A model generated the notes under the pieces. It did no database searches and had not been told where the DNA came from. It saw only the letters and a list, made by a program, of their open reading frames with translations. From assembly GCA_937905835.1 (NCBI GenBank), contig CALCXK010000120.1, positions 1 through 64,000 of the forward strand: a stretch of DNA of 64,000 nucleotides, in the 5' to 3' direction. The position numbers and the translations under genes were made by a program. The stretch's first letter is position 1. Each line of letters opens with the position of its first letter. This stretch comes from an uncultured Ilumatobacter sp. GTDB lineage: Bacteria; Actinomycetota; Acidimicrobiia; Acidimicrobiales; Ilumatobacteraceae. Shown here in pieces: positions 50,996 to 60,345 of the stretch.

Positions 50996-52249
50996 TTATT
51001 GGAGGGTGACGCCGGGGCGCTTGAACAGCTTTCGGTGCCATCGACTCGGGGTGAGAACGACAGCGCGCGGCTCGTCTTCAAACATCCAGCGGGCGAAGTT
51101 GCGCTTGCCCCACATACCGCTCGCGGCAACGACTCTGATCGCACCGCGGGCACCCCACGGTTTGGCGAGTACTTTGCCGAGCGCCAGCGACATTTTGTGG
51201 TCGGCGAACAGATGATGCTCGACTTCCCGCTCGTAGATACCTGCTGCCACGCTCGGATGGAGTGCGCCGGCAGCGTCGATCGCCTCGGCTGCCAGGCGGC
51301 CCGTCAATAATGCCTGACCGATGCCTTCGCCCGTCATGACATCGGTGGCCATCGCAGCATCGCCGGTGAACAGGACGCGCCCGCGAGTGAGAACTGCTTC
51401 GTCGATACGCGCCGGGATCGGCCACGCCGTGTGCCGATCCTCCAGCTCGAAGTCAGGGCCCAGCGCCTCAACGATGTGCGGGCGCTCAAGCAAGTCGGCC
51501 CACAGCTGCTTCATGTGCTTGGTCTTGCGTTCACCGCCGCGCAGCACCCCGAAGCCGATGTTGAACCGACCGTTCGGAAGTGGGAACGACCAGGCGTACC
51601 CAGGGAGAAGGTCTGCATCGAACCATACGTGTAGCTGCTTCGTTGCTGTGCCAGTCGCGCCGCGGCCGTACTGCCGAAAGCCATGCCACTCCCCCAGATA
51701 TCCCTGCTCGTTGATTCCGATCGCCTTGCGCACCGGGCTCCACATGCCGTCAGCAGCAATCACGTAGCGAGTGGTGATGTCGAGATGGTCGGCGACGACC
51801 TCGATGCGGTCATCGTGCTCGACCATCGATTCGAATCCGTGCCCGTCGCGCACGTTGACGCCGACGGCTCGCGCGAGATCGAGAAGTGCGTTGTCGAGTT
51901 GGAGTCGCGGCGCAACGGCGGCGTACGTGCCGGGTCCATCGAGCGGAACATCGACCGAACGACCTGACGGCGAACGCAGCGATGCTCCGTCAACCTCAAA
52001 CCAATCGTCGACAGTGTCTGGGTCGAAGGCGAGCAGTTCGAGCTCACGCAATGCCAGAGTGGTCAGGCCGTCCCCGCAGCACTTGTCGCGCGGGAAGACC
52101 GCTCGATCGATCAACACGACGTCGCGCCCAGACCGGGCGAGGGCGATTGCTGCGGCCGATCCGGCGGGGCCGCCACCCACCACTAGCACGTCGGTCGACA
52201 CGGTCTCGTTCACGTTGTGCAGGCTAGAAGCGCTCAGCGGCAAGTGCAT
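50996..52249 (-). CDS. Geranylgeranyl-reductase-family FAD-dependent oxidoreductase
   Basis: 417 residues. FAD-binding VLVVGGGPAGSAAAIALARS, then the family motif PRDKCCGDGLTTLALREL, then GWSFPLPNGRFN-type segment (YAWSFPLPNGRFNIGFGVLR) and GRVLFTGDAAMATDVMTGEG. Such enzymes reduce isoprenoid double bonds of menaquinone side chains or archaeal-like lipids, or epoxidise polyprenoids. The exact substrate is unknown. Start is uncertain between ATG 52249, 52255 and GTG 52213. Confidence 0.88.
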   Translation of the reverse strand: MHLPLSASSLHNVNETVSTDVLVVGGGPAGSAAAIALARSGRDVVLIDRAVFPRDKCCGDGLTTLALRELELLAFDPDTVDDWFEVDGASLRSPSGRSVDVPLDGPGTYAAVAPRLQLDNALLDLARAVGVNVRDGHGFESMVEHDDRIEVVADHLDITTRYVIAADGMWSPVRKAIGINEQGYLGEWHGFRQYGRGATGTATKQLHVWFDADLLPGYAWSFPLPNGRFNIGFGVLRGGERKTKHMKQLWADLLERPHIVEALGPDFELEDRHTAWPIPARIDEAVLTRGRVLFTGDAAMATDVMTGEGIGQALLTGRLAAEAIDAAGALHPSVAAGIYEREVEHHLFADHKMSLALGKVLAKPWGARGAIRVVAASGMWGKRNFARWMFEDEPRAVVLTPSRWHRKLFKRPGVTLQ

Positions 52250-52339
52250 GACCACGCTTGTCGATGTGTCACCAGTTCCGTCTCCTGAAAAAAACGAGAA
52301 GAAGAAGTGAGGACAAGAAGGAGAAACAAAACCACCGGT

Positions 52340-52687
52340 TCAGTCAGGCAGTGCGGCGTGGACCCTGACGCCAGCGACCGTCAGGTCGATACCGTCCTTG
52401 TCGATGTCGCCCACTTTGCCGGCGCTCTCCGACACTTCTTCAATGTCGTCTCTGATCTCTTTGCCCTCGTACAGCTCGCTGAGGGTGACCATGGCCGCGG
52501 CCAGCGCTGCACCAAGCAATCCACCCTTGCGACGACCGGCTTCGATCGAGGAGAGTTTCCGTGACGCCCGGTACTCCTCCCGGTCGCGGACGATCCGCTC
52601 CTGCAGTTTCTCGTCCGGCACGGCGAGCTCCTGGGGGTCAACTCGGTCCGGGGCCGCGGTTGCAGCGCTGCCGAGATCGTCGCTCAT
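52340..52687 (-). CDS. Small hypothetical protein with one hydrophobic helix
   Basis: 115 residues. A charged N-terminal half (VPDEKLQERIVRDREEYRAS) is followed by a Gly/Ala-rich hydrophobic segment (GGLLGAALAAAMVTLSELYE) and a short acidic C-terminus. Composition and coding bias look genuine. No family recognised. Confidence 0.6.
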   Translation of the reverse strand: MSDDLGSAATAAPDRVDPQELAVPDEKLQERIVRDREEYRASRKLSSIEAGRRKGGLLGAALAAAMVTLSELYEGKEIRDDIEEVSESAGKVGDIDKDGIDLTVAGVRVHAALPD

Positions 52688-52847
52688 GCCCGAAGAATAC
52701 TGAAAAACACTGACGCCGAGTAGGTGGTCGCGATTGTTGGACGTTCACTCGTCGGCGCTTTGTGTCGCGGCCACTTTCTGCTCGAATCGGTTCCGGGTCT
52801 TGCGAAGACGCTCGGAACCAAAGTCCAGTTCGCCGCGTTCAACGTCA

Positions 52848-54248
52848 CTACTGAACAGGAGTCACCGTCGTCGGCACCGTCACATTTCCAGCGGCGCTCC
52901 GCGACAGCGCAGACAACTCTTCGGCAATGAGCCGCACGACCAACTCATCGAGTGCGAGCTCTTCGTAGTCGGTGGAGGCAATATCGGTCGACCCTCCGGT
53001 CGCTGCGCCGCCTGCTCCATTGCTCAAGAAAACGAACGGGGCCCCTGTTGCCTGCGCCAATTGGCGGAACACTGCTTCTGCCTGGTCATCGCTCTCTGAC
53101 GATGCGACCGGGAAGATTTTGATCCCGCGTTCTATCGCAGTGACGACCGACTCGGTGTAGGGCGTCGCCACCTGCCGGCCGACCTGGGGCGGCGCATCTG
53201 CGACGATGAATATCAGCTGGATCGCCTCGGCCGGATCACGCCAGGCCGGCTTGGCAAGCGCATCGGCGAGCCCCTCGTCGAGTGCCTCCGGATAGTCGCC
53301 GCCACCATCTGCCACCACATCGGCCAATGCGGCACGGAACTGTTCGACGTCGGACGTGAAGTCGTAGTTGGCGGTGACGAAGGCATCGCCCACGTCTCGG
53401 TACAGCGTCATTGCGAACCGCACGTCAGGCACCGGGTCGAGTGACGCGACGCGATCTGCAACGGTGTCGATGGTCTGCTTCAACCGATCGATCTCGTCGC
53501 CCATCGAGCCGGTGGCATCGAGCAGAAACAAGATGTCGAGCGGTACCGGCGTGGCGATCGTGGCGGACGGAGCGACGATCGTGATGTCTTCGCCTGCTGC
53601 GGCCGACACTCGCTCCATGTCGGACATGCCCATGCCGAGACCGAAGTCCACAATGCCGTCGATTGCCCCGCCGTAGAAGCCCGGGTGGAATCGGACAGTG
53701 CCGTCGGCCGTGGTGCGGAGCTTGATCGGAATCCCGTCGGGCGTGAGGGTGCTCGATGATGCTTCAACCACTGCGCCCGGAACCGGGTTGCCTGCCTCGT
53801 CGACAACGCTGACAATCGTGCGCCCAGCGGCATCGAGGTCGCGGGTGACGATGCCGAGGCCCTGAATGCGGTCGAGGTAGTCGAGGAAACCCTGGTAGTC
53901 AGCATTGTCGTCGACGCTTCCGGCGCGGAGGGGCATCGTCTCGACAGGGCCATCAATCGGCCGGTCTTCAATGGGCAGCGACTCGGTGACAACGTCTTCA
54001 AAGACGCCGGACTCGGCAGCAAGCTTCAGTTCGCCTTCGCCACCCGACCACGCCGGTTCACCGCCAATCCATCCACCGCTGGCGGGTGTCGTCGTCGAGG
54101 GAACTGCTTCAGCGAACGTGACCGACGTCGAAGCCGGTGTGCCCACGCCGAGATCAACTTCGGAGTCGTCGCTGCCGCAGGCGGCCACCACCAACGTGAG
54201 CCCGGCGATCGTGGCCACGAGACGTTGGAGTTGTGTGCGCTGATGCAT
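52848..54248 (-). CDS. von Willebrand factor A domain lipoprotein
   Basis: 466 residues. Signal peptide with lipobox VVAACGSDD, a Ser/Thr linker, a Carboxypeptidase-regulatory/SpaA-like Ig segment (VDEAGNPVPGAVVEASSSTL) and a vWA domain with the MIDAS motif ILFLLDATGSMGDEIDRL, later DFTSD and SNGAGGAAT. Divalent-ion-dependent binding to extracellular partners is expected. Members act as adhesins, chelatase-like partners or envelope sensors. Function here is unknown. Confidence 0.85.
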   Translation of the reverse strand: MHQRTQLQRLVATIAGLTLVVAACGSDDSEVDLGVGTPASTSVTFAEAVPSTTTPASGGWIGGEPAWSGGEGELKLAAESGVFEDVVTESLPIEDRPIDGPVETMPLRAGSVDDNADYQGFLDYLDRIQGLGIVTRDLDAAGRTIVSVVDEAGNPVPGAVVEASSSTLTPDGIPIKLRTTADGTVRFHPGFYGGAIDGIVDFGLGMGMSDMERVSAAAGEDITIVAPSATIATPVPLDILFLLDATGSMGDEIDRLKQTIDTVADRVASLDPVPDVRFAMTLYRDVGDAFVTANYDFTSDVEQFRAALADVVADGGGDYPEALDEGLADALAKPAWRDPAEAIQLIFIVADAPPQVGRQVATPYTESVVTAIERGIKIFPVASSESDDQAEAVFRQLAQATGAPFVFLSNGAGGAATGGSTDIASTDYEELALDELVVRLIAEELSALSRSAAGNVTVPTTVTPVQ

Positions 54249-54284
54249 GTCCTTTGGACGTCGCCAACCCCGGGTTGGTTCCCG

Positions 54285-55331
54285 TCAGTCGATAAGTCCT
54301 CGGAGTTGCTCGATCATGGCAGTCGAATCAGCGCCGACCGGGTTGACCGAGAGGTGCGTGACCCCGGCCTCTTTGTACGCAGCGATGCGCTCCTTCACGT
54401 AGCTGGCCGGGCCAACGAGGTTCGTGTTCGCGAGCATCTCGGCCGGTACGAGCGAGGCGGCCTTGTCCTTGCTGCCATCGAGGTAGTTGTCCTGAATTGC
54501 GATGGCTTCATCCACGTAGCCGTACTTCTGCATGATCGTGTTGTAAAAGTTCTGATCGCGGGCCCCCATGCCACCCACGTAGAGCGCCACGCTCGGACGG
54601 GCCATGTCGAGGACTGCATTAGCCTTGTCGCCAACGAGGTCTTCGCCAATCGCAACCATGCCGCCAGCGGAGATCTGAACTGGCCCAAGCGACGCATCAC
54701 GCTTGGCGGTGCCCTTCTTGAGTTCGTCACCCCAGACGTTGTGGAACTTCTCCGGGTCGAAGAAGATCGGCAGCCAACCATCAGCGTGTTCGGCGGTTGC
54801 CGTGACGGAAAGGCCCATCAGGCTGGCCCAAAAAATCGGGACATGCTCGCGCACCGGATGGTTGATCAGCTTCAGCGGTTTGCCGAGGCCCGTTCCTTGC
54901 CCATCGGGCAGCGGGATCTGGACGGTGGGGCCGTCGTAGACGACCTTCTCGCGCTTGGTGACCATGCGGCAGACGTTGATGTAGTCACGGATGCGCGGCA
55001 TCGGCTTCTCGTATGGAACGCCGTGGAAGCCCTCGATGACCTGCGGGCCAGAGGCGCCGAGGCCGAGGATGAACCGGCCACTCGACACGAAGTCGAGGCC
55101 TGCCGCGGTCTGGCCCATGCACGTTGCCGTACGCGAAAACACATTCAGGATGCCAGCACCGATTTCGATCGTGTCGGTCTTGGCGGCGAGATAGCCCATT
55201 TGCGACACCGCGTCGAAGCTGTACGCCTCGGGCACCCAGACGACGTCAAGGCCAGCCTTTTCGAGTTCCTGAACCTTTGCAACGTCGGCGTGGAAGTCAC
55301 CGGAGTAGCTGATCTGCATGGAGAGCTTCAT
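54285..55331 (-). CDS. LLM-class F420-dependent oxidoreductase
   Basis: 348 residues from ATG 55331 (MKLSMQISYSGDFHADVAKV). Luciferase-like TIM barrel with GLDVVWVPEAYSFDAVSQMG, EIGAGILNVFSRTATCMGQT, LGLGASGPQVIEGFHGVPYE and VPIFWASLMGLSVTATAEHA. The family uses F420 or FMN; in actinobacteria these are mostly F420-linked. The substrate is not predictable. The frame is open to 55361 without family-like sequence. Confidence 0.9.
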   Translation of the reverse strand: MKLSMQISYSGDFHADVAKVQELEKAGLDVVWVPEAYSFDAVSQMGYLAAKTDTIEIGAGILNVFSRTATCMGQTAAGLDFVSSGRFILGLGASGPQVIEGFHGVPYEKPMPRIRDYINVCRMVTKREKVVYDGPTVQIPLPDGQGTGLGKPLKLINHPVREHVPIFWASLMGLSVTATAEHADGWLPIFFDPEKFHNVWGDELKKGTAKRDASLGPVQISAGGMVAIGEDLVGDKANAVLDMARPSVALYVGGMGARDQNFYNTIMQKYGYVDEAIAIQDNYLDGSKDKAASLVPAEMLANTNLVGPASYVKERIAAYKEAGVTHLSVNPVGADSTAMIEQLRGLID

Positions 55332-55391
55332 GGCTCTGATGATACGTGAACAGCCGCGCACTCGAACAATCGATCCGGAGCGAGCAGTGAG

Positions 55392-56201
55392 TCAGCCGTT
55401 GAGGTTGCCGCTGCGGAAACCTTCGAGGTCCAGCGTCACGTACTTGTAGCCAGCACCCTTGACCGCGTCGACGATTTCGACACGCCGCTCGACGGCTCCA
55501 AGTAGTTCCGAGGAGTCGACCTCGATGCGCGCCATGTTGTCGTAGTGACGCACACGCACCTGGGCGAAACCGAGCCGATGAAGCGCTGCTTCGGCGCGGT
55601 CGACTCGCGAGAGGATCCCGACCGACACCTCAGTGCCGTACGGAATTCGAGAGGCGAGGCACGCCGCTGCAGGCTTGTCGTGCGTGCGTAACCCAAGATA
55701 GGCCGATGCTGCACGGACATCGGCCTTAGTGAAACCGGCCTCGACAAGAGGGAATACTGCCCCCGCTTGTTCGGCCGCCTGCTGACCCGGGCGATGATCG
55801 CCAAGGTCATCGACGTTCACACCGAGCACGATGGTTGCCCCCTCGGCCTGTGCGATGGGCCCGACAACGTCCATCAACTCGGCCTTACAGTGGTAGCAGC
55901 GGTCGGTATCGTTGAGCCGATAGGCCGCTCGCTCCATCTCGTTGGTAGTAACCGGCGTCCAGCGCAGGTCCCACTCTTGGGCAAGTGCCCGACAGTCTCG
56001 TTCTTCGTCACCGGCCAATGATGGCGACACTGCAGTGACGCAGTGGGCGCGTTCGGCGCCGAGGACGCGCCGGGCGCAAGCAGCCAGAAACGCAGAGTCG
56101 GCGCCTCCGCTGAATGCGATGACCGTGTTGCCGAGCCGGCGCAGGCCAGCGTCGAGTGCCTCGATCTTCGCTACAAGTGCGGGGTCGAGCGTGGCCACCA
56201 T
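55392..56201 (-). CDS. larE: LarE: ATP-dependent sacrificial sulfur transferase
   Basis: 269 residues. PP-loop SGGADSAF (31-38), DTDRCYHCKAELMD, VNVDDLGDHRPGQQAA, and PAAACLASRIPYGTEVS with the conserved Cys that gives up its sulfur in characterised LarE. Converts the pincer precursor of lactate racemase's nickel cofactor. LarB, LarC or LarA genes are not next to it. The distal RIPYG and HYDNMARIEVDSSE stretches match LarE rather than other PP-loop enzymes. Confidence 0.9.
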   Translation of the reverse strand: MVATLDPALVAKIEALDAGLRRLGNTVIAFSGGADSAFLAACARRVLGAERAHCVTAVSPSLAGDEERDCRALAQEWDLRWTPVTTNEMERAAYRLNDTDRCYHCKAELMDVVGPIAQAEGATIVLGVNVDDLGDHRPGQQAAEQAGAVFPLVEAGFTKADVRAASAYLGLRTHDKPAAACLASRIPYGTEVSVGILSRVDRAEAALHRLGFAQVRVRHYDNMARIEVDSSELLGAVERRVEIVDAVKGAGYKYVTLDLEGFRSGNLNG

Positions 56202-56229
56202 GAGAGGCAGTATGCCCGAGCTCGGTTGA

Positions 56230-58164
56230 TTAGCCCTTACGGGCTTCGTCTTCGGCCTTCAGTTCGTTGCTCACCTTTTTGGCGTGACGGGCACGAATCG
56301 TGGGGTCGAGCTCGACCTTGCGGATGCGGATGTTGTCCGGCGTCACTTCGACGCATTCGTCGACGCTGATGAACTCCAGTGCACCTTCGAGCGACAGTAG
56401 CTTCGGCGGCGTGACCTTGACGGTTTCGTCGGACGACGACGCACGCACGTTGGTCTGCTTCTTCTCACGGCAGATGTTGACGTCCATGTCGCCGGCGCGG
56501 GAGTTCTCGCCGATGATCATGCCTTCGTAGACGTCGTCGCCAGCCTTGACCATCATGGCCGAGCGGTCCTGCAGGTTGATCATCGCGTAGTTGGTGACGG
56601 GGCCCATACGGTCGCTGACCAGCACACCTTGTGCGCGAGCACGGATCTCGCCTGCCCAGAGTTCGTAGCCTTCGAAGATGTGGCTGATGATGCCAGTACC
56701 GCGGGTCTCGGTCATGAACTGTGTGCGGAAACCGATGAGGCCACGGGCCGGCACGAGGTAGTCGAGGCGTACCCAGCCGGTGCCACCCATGTTCTGCATC
56801 CGACCCTTGCGGGTGGCCAGCAACTGCGTGACGGCGCCGAGGTACTCGTCGGGGACGTCAATGGTGACACGCTCGACCGGCTCGTGGACCTTGCCGTCGA
56901 CTTCTTTGGTCAACACAATCGGCTTACCAACGGTCAGCTCGAATCCTTCGCGACGCATCTGCTCGACGAGGATCGCCAACTGCAGTTCGCCACGGGCTTG
57001 CACTTCCCAGGCGTCAGGCCGCACTGTCGGGAGTACGCGGATTGAGACGTTGCCGACCAGTTCTTGGTCGAGCCGGGCCTTCACCAATCGAGCGGTGAGC
57101 TTCTTGCCCTCGCGGCCAGCGAGCGGTGAGGTGTTGATGCCGATGGTCATCGACAGTGCTGGCTCGTCAACAGTGATCAGCGGCAGCGCGATTGGGTTCT
57201 CCAGGTCGGCCAATGTCTCGCCGATGAAGATGTCTTCGATGCCGGCGATCGCTGCGAGGTCGCCCTGGCGAGCCGACTCAACCGGCACGCGAGTGAGGTG
57301 TTCGGTGAGGAACAGCTCGGAGATCTTGGCTCGGGCGATCGTGCCGTCAACCTTGCACCAGGCAACCTGCTGGCCCTTCTTGATCTCGCCTTCCATGATG
57401 CGGAGCAACGCCATGCGTCCCAGGTACGGCGAGGAATCGAGGTTGGTGACCCATGCCTGCAGTGGTGCACCCTCGGTGTAGGTCGGTGCGGGAATGCTCT
57501 CCAGAATGACATCGACGAACGCCGTCAGGTCTTTGCCGGTCACGTCGCCCTTGACAATGGCCTGCGCCTCGTCGAGGTCGAGCGTTGCCCAGCCGTCGCG
57601 GCCCGAGCAGTAGACGATCGGAAACTCGACCTGGTCTTCACGTGCATCGAGATCGAAGAAGAGCTCGTAGACCTCGTCGACGACTTCGGCGGTGCGCGCG
57701 TCGGCTCGGTCGATCTTGTTGATGGCGAGGATCACCGGCAGGTTGCGAGCAAGCGCCTTACGCAGCACAAAGCGGGTCTGCGGAAGCGGGCCCTCGGCGG
57801 AGTCGACGAGAAGCACGATGCCGTCGACCATGGTGAGCGCACGCTCGACCTCGCCACCGAAGTCGGCGTGGCCGGGCGTGTCGACGATGTTGAGGGTGAT
57901 CTTCTCACCGCTCGCTTTGTCATCCCAGACGAGGGATGTGTTCTTGGCGAGGATCGTGATGCCCTTTTCCCGTTCGAGGTCGCCGGAGTCCATGACTCGC
58001 TCAACGATTTCTTCGTGGGCGCTAAAAGCACCCGACTGCTGGAGCATCGCGTCGACGAGCGTCGTCTTGCCATGATCGACGTGCGCGACGATCGCGAGGT
58101 TGCGGATGTCAGTTCGCAAAGACCGTCCGTTTGCGAGCGTCTGGGTTGTTTCGGTAGAAGACAC
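56230..58164 (-). CDS. typA: GTP-binding protein TypA/BipA
   Basis: 644 residues, full length. G1 IVAHVDHGKTTLVDAMLQQS, G2 EKGITILAKNTS, G3 DTPGHADFGGEVERALTMVD, G4 NKIDRADAR. Domains II, III and V, and a BipA-specific C-terminal domain with GLIGFRTQFMTETRGTGIIS. Ribosome-bound translational GTPase in cold and stress adaptation and 50S assembly. GTG start at 58164. Confidence 0.96.
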   Translation of the reverse strand: MSSTETTQTLANGRSLRTDIRNLAIVAHVDHGKTTLVDAMLQQSGAFSAHEEIVERVMDSGDLEREKGITILAKNTSLVWDDKASGEKITLNIVDTPGHADFGGEVERALTMVDGIVLLVDSAEGPLPQTRFVLRKALARNLPVILAINKIDRADARTAEVVDEVYELFFDLDAREDQVEFPIVYCSGRDGWATLDLDEAQAIVKGDVTGKDLTAFVDVILESIPAPTYTEGAPLQAWVTNLDSSPYLGRMALLRIMEGEIKKGQQVAWCKVDGTIARAKISELFLTEHLTRVPVESARQGDLAAIAGIEDIFIGETLADLENPIALPLITVDEPALSMTIGINTSPLAGREGKKLTARLVKARLDQELVGNVSIRVLPTVRPDAWEVQARGELQLAILVEQMRREGFELTVGKPIVLTKEVDGKVHEPVERVTIDVPDEYLGAVTQLLATRKGRMQNMGGTGWVRLDYLVPARGLIGFRTQFMTETRGTGIISHIFEGYELWAGEIRARAQGVLVSDRMGPVTNYAMINLQDRSAMMVKAGDDVYEGMIIGENSRAGDMDVNICREKKQTNVRASSSDETVKVTPPKLLSLEGALEFISVDECVEVTPDNIRIRKVELDPTIRARHAKKVSNELKAEDEARKG

Positions 58165-58186
58165 GATTGACCACGCTATCCACGTT

Positions 58187-59060
58187 TCACAACCGAACGA
58201 TCGATGCGCCCCGCGTCACAGCCGAGGCCTGCGAGGCCAAACCGGTTGCGAACCATCTCAACGGCAGGAGCCGGTTGCCCACGCGCCTTTCGCGCCCGAC
58301 CCAATACGGCTCGCGCAGGTCTTTCTTCAGGATTTTGCCCGTCGGGTTACGTAGGAGTTCGGTCACCCAGTCAACGGTCGTCGGGCACTTGAAGCCGGCG
58401 AGCTGTGTTTTGGCAAACGCAATGATGGCAGCAGCCGTGGCGTCATCGGCAGTTACTCCCTCAGCTGCAACCACGACAGCCTTGCCGGTTTCGCCCCACT
58501 TCTCATGCGGCACGCCGATGACGGCGACGTCTTCATCACCGTCGCCCACGATCCGCGCCTCGACCCCTGGGCCGGCAACACCACACGAACGGAGGCGATG
58601 CTTGTTCGGCCCATTCGGGTCGTGGTCTTCCGGGGGAAGGTTGAACACTGCACCCGTCGTTTCGGTCAACCCGTAGGCCTGCCAGAACTTGCACGGCTTG
58701 AACTTCTCGACACAGGCCGCCGGCACGACGAAGCCGTGGGTGACCTTCTCGTTCTGAATCAGGCCGGCCGGGTCGAGCTCACGCAGGGCAACCCTCATAC
58801 ATGCCTGCAGTCGCCCAGCCGCCACCACCGATGTGGAACAGCGGCATCGCTGCGAGATTGACCGCATCGCCGGAAAGCTCCCAAATCTCCTTGGCCATCG
58901 GGAGCAACTTCGGGCGGAGCCAAGCGCCAATTGACGTCGACCGCCACAGCGTTGAGTAGCGACGAACCGAAAAACACATCGAAGTGTTCGATGCCGTTCT
59001 TGTCAAGGAACGCCACACGGTCGTCGGCTCCAGCCCCGACCGACGCGACCGCCTACAACA
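58187..59060 (-). pseudogene. Decayed acyl-CoA synthetase (fadD-like) pseudogene
   Basis: Fragments of one acyl-CoA ligase are found in different frames and out of full order: VAFLDKNGIEHFDVFFGSSL and LLNAVAVDVNWRLAP (about 58920-59020), MAKEIWELSGDAVNLAAMPL with FHIGGGGWATAGMYEG (about 58790-58900), then the C-terminal part in an intact frame (58187-58800), with QAYGLTETTGAVF and TGKILKKDLREPYWVGR. Large pieces between them (the AMP-binding TSGTT region) are missing. Several internal deletions and frameshifts make it non-functional. Confidence 0.85.
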
Positions 59061-59144
59061 TCAATCTCAGCCTGATTTTTTCATCCTCCAGTGCGCTGCT
59101 CACCGAGATCTGACCTCGGTGTGACAAGAACTGTGCGAGACGGT

Positions 59145-60344
59145 CTACCGCTGGGTGTAACCGAGCTCGAAGGAGCGAACCGCACGTGCGAAGACGTTCG
59201 ACTCGACATCGGGTTCGGTGATGGCCGTCAGCTTGGTCACGCGCTGGCTCAGCTGACCAAACACCGAGCTGAGTGTCGCTCGAGCAACATGGGTACCAAT
59301 ACACAAGTGCGTTCCGAAGCCGAATGCGACGTGCGGGTTCGGGCTGCGTCGGATGTCGAACGTCAACGGCTCATCGAACACCGCCTCGTCAAAGTTCGCA
59401 GCCGGGTACAGCAACACAATGCGGTCCCCTCGCTCGATCTTCTGCCCACCGACCACGGCATCAACAGCTGCACGCCGGAACATATTGTTCAGCGGTGTCA
59501 CCCAGCGCAAGACCTCTTCGACCGCACCAGACACCAAGCTCGGGTCTGCTGCCATGGCGTCCCACTGCTCGGGGTGATCGACGAAGGTGCGCAGCCCGTG
59601 GCTGATCGCGGTTCGAGTCGTCTCCGCACCGCCCGAAATGAAGAGGCCGACTTCGTGGACGATTGCCTCGGGTGACAACGGCTCGCCGTCGATGGTGGCA
59701 TGCACCCATCGCGAGATCAGGTCGTCGGCGGGGTCGGAGTACTTTTCCATCGCCGCTCTCTGCAGCGCCTCGACAAACTCCATGTTCGCCGCGAAGAATT
59801 CACGGAAGACCTTGCCGTCGCGCTCGCGCATGTCGGTTCGCATCAACCGCTCAGACCATGACTTCAGGTCAGGCCAACGTTCTTCGGGATAACCAAGCAA
59901 TTGCGCTGTCAGCCTGGCCGGGAGCTGACCTGCGATCGCATCGATGACTTCCATGTGGTCACCGGCCGCGAGCGCAGCATCGATGAGTCCACGCGTCACA
60001 TCGTCGATGCCGGCCTGACGTTCTTCAACCGACTTTTTCGTGAAGTCACCCTGCACCAGCATCCGCTGCTGGCGATGCCGCGGGTCGTCTTGAGCAATCA
60101 TGTTGATCTCGCTTGGCGACCAGACGGCCCGGTAACCCTGCCCAGAAAGAAAGACCGTCGATCGTCGCTCAACGTCCAGCAGGTCGGCGTGCCGAGTAAT
60201 TCCCCAGAGTCCATTGCGATAGTCGCGGTAGACGGGCTCGTTGGCCCGCATCCAGGCCCACGCACCGTGTGGGTTCGAGCTGTAAAAGTCGGGGTCGAGA
60301 AGATCAAACTGGAGCCGCTCAGGTGCTGGTTCCGTGGCAGTCAT
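59145..60344 (-). CDS. Cytochrome P450
   Basis: 399 residues from ATG 60344, one base after the enoyl-CoA hydratase stop. I-helix FISGGAETTRTAISHGL, K-helix EEVLRW, and heme loop FGFGTHLCIGTHVARA with the heme-binding Cys348. Typical soluble actinobacterial CYP with ferredoxin partners elsewhere. Together with the hydratase it may oxidise fatty or steroid substrates. The frame is open to 60635 but overlaps the hydratase gene. Confidence 0.93.
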   Translation of the reverse strand: MTATEPAPERLQFDLLDPDFYSSNPHGAWAWMRANEPVYRDYRNGLWGITRHADLLDVERRSTVFLSGQGYRAVWSPSEINMIAQDDPRHRQQRMLVQGDFTKKSVEERQAGIDDVTRGLIDAALAAGDHMEVIDAIAGQLPARLTAQLLGYPEERWPDLKSWSERLMRTDMRERDGKVFREFFAANMEFVEALQRAAMEKYSDPADDLISRWVHATIDGEPLSPEAIVHEVGLFISGGAETTRTAISHGLRTFVDHPEQWDAMAADPSLVSGAVEEVLRWVTPLNNMFRRAAVDAVVGGQKIERGDRIVLLYPAANFDEAVFDEPLTFDIRRSPNPHVAFGFGTHLCIGTHVARATLSSVFGQLSQRVTKLTAITEPDVESNVFARAVRSFELGYTQR

Positions 60345-60345
60345 T

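Noticed and set aside
58187..58930. Intact 247-residue gene from the C-terminal ligase fragment
   Set aside because: The first ~45 residues are unrelated frame-shifted sequence and the adenylation domain is missing, so it is part of a pseudogene.
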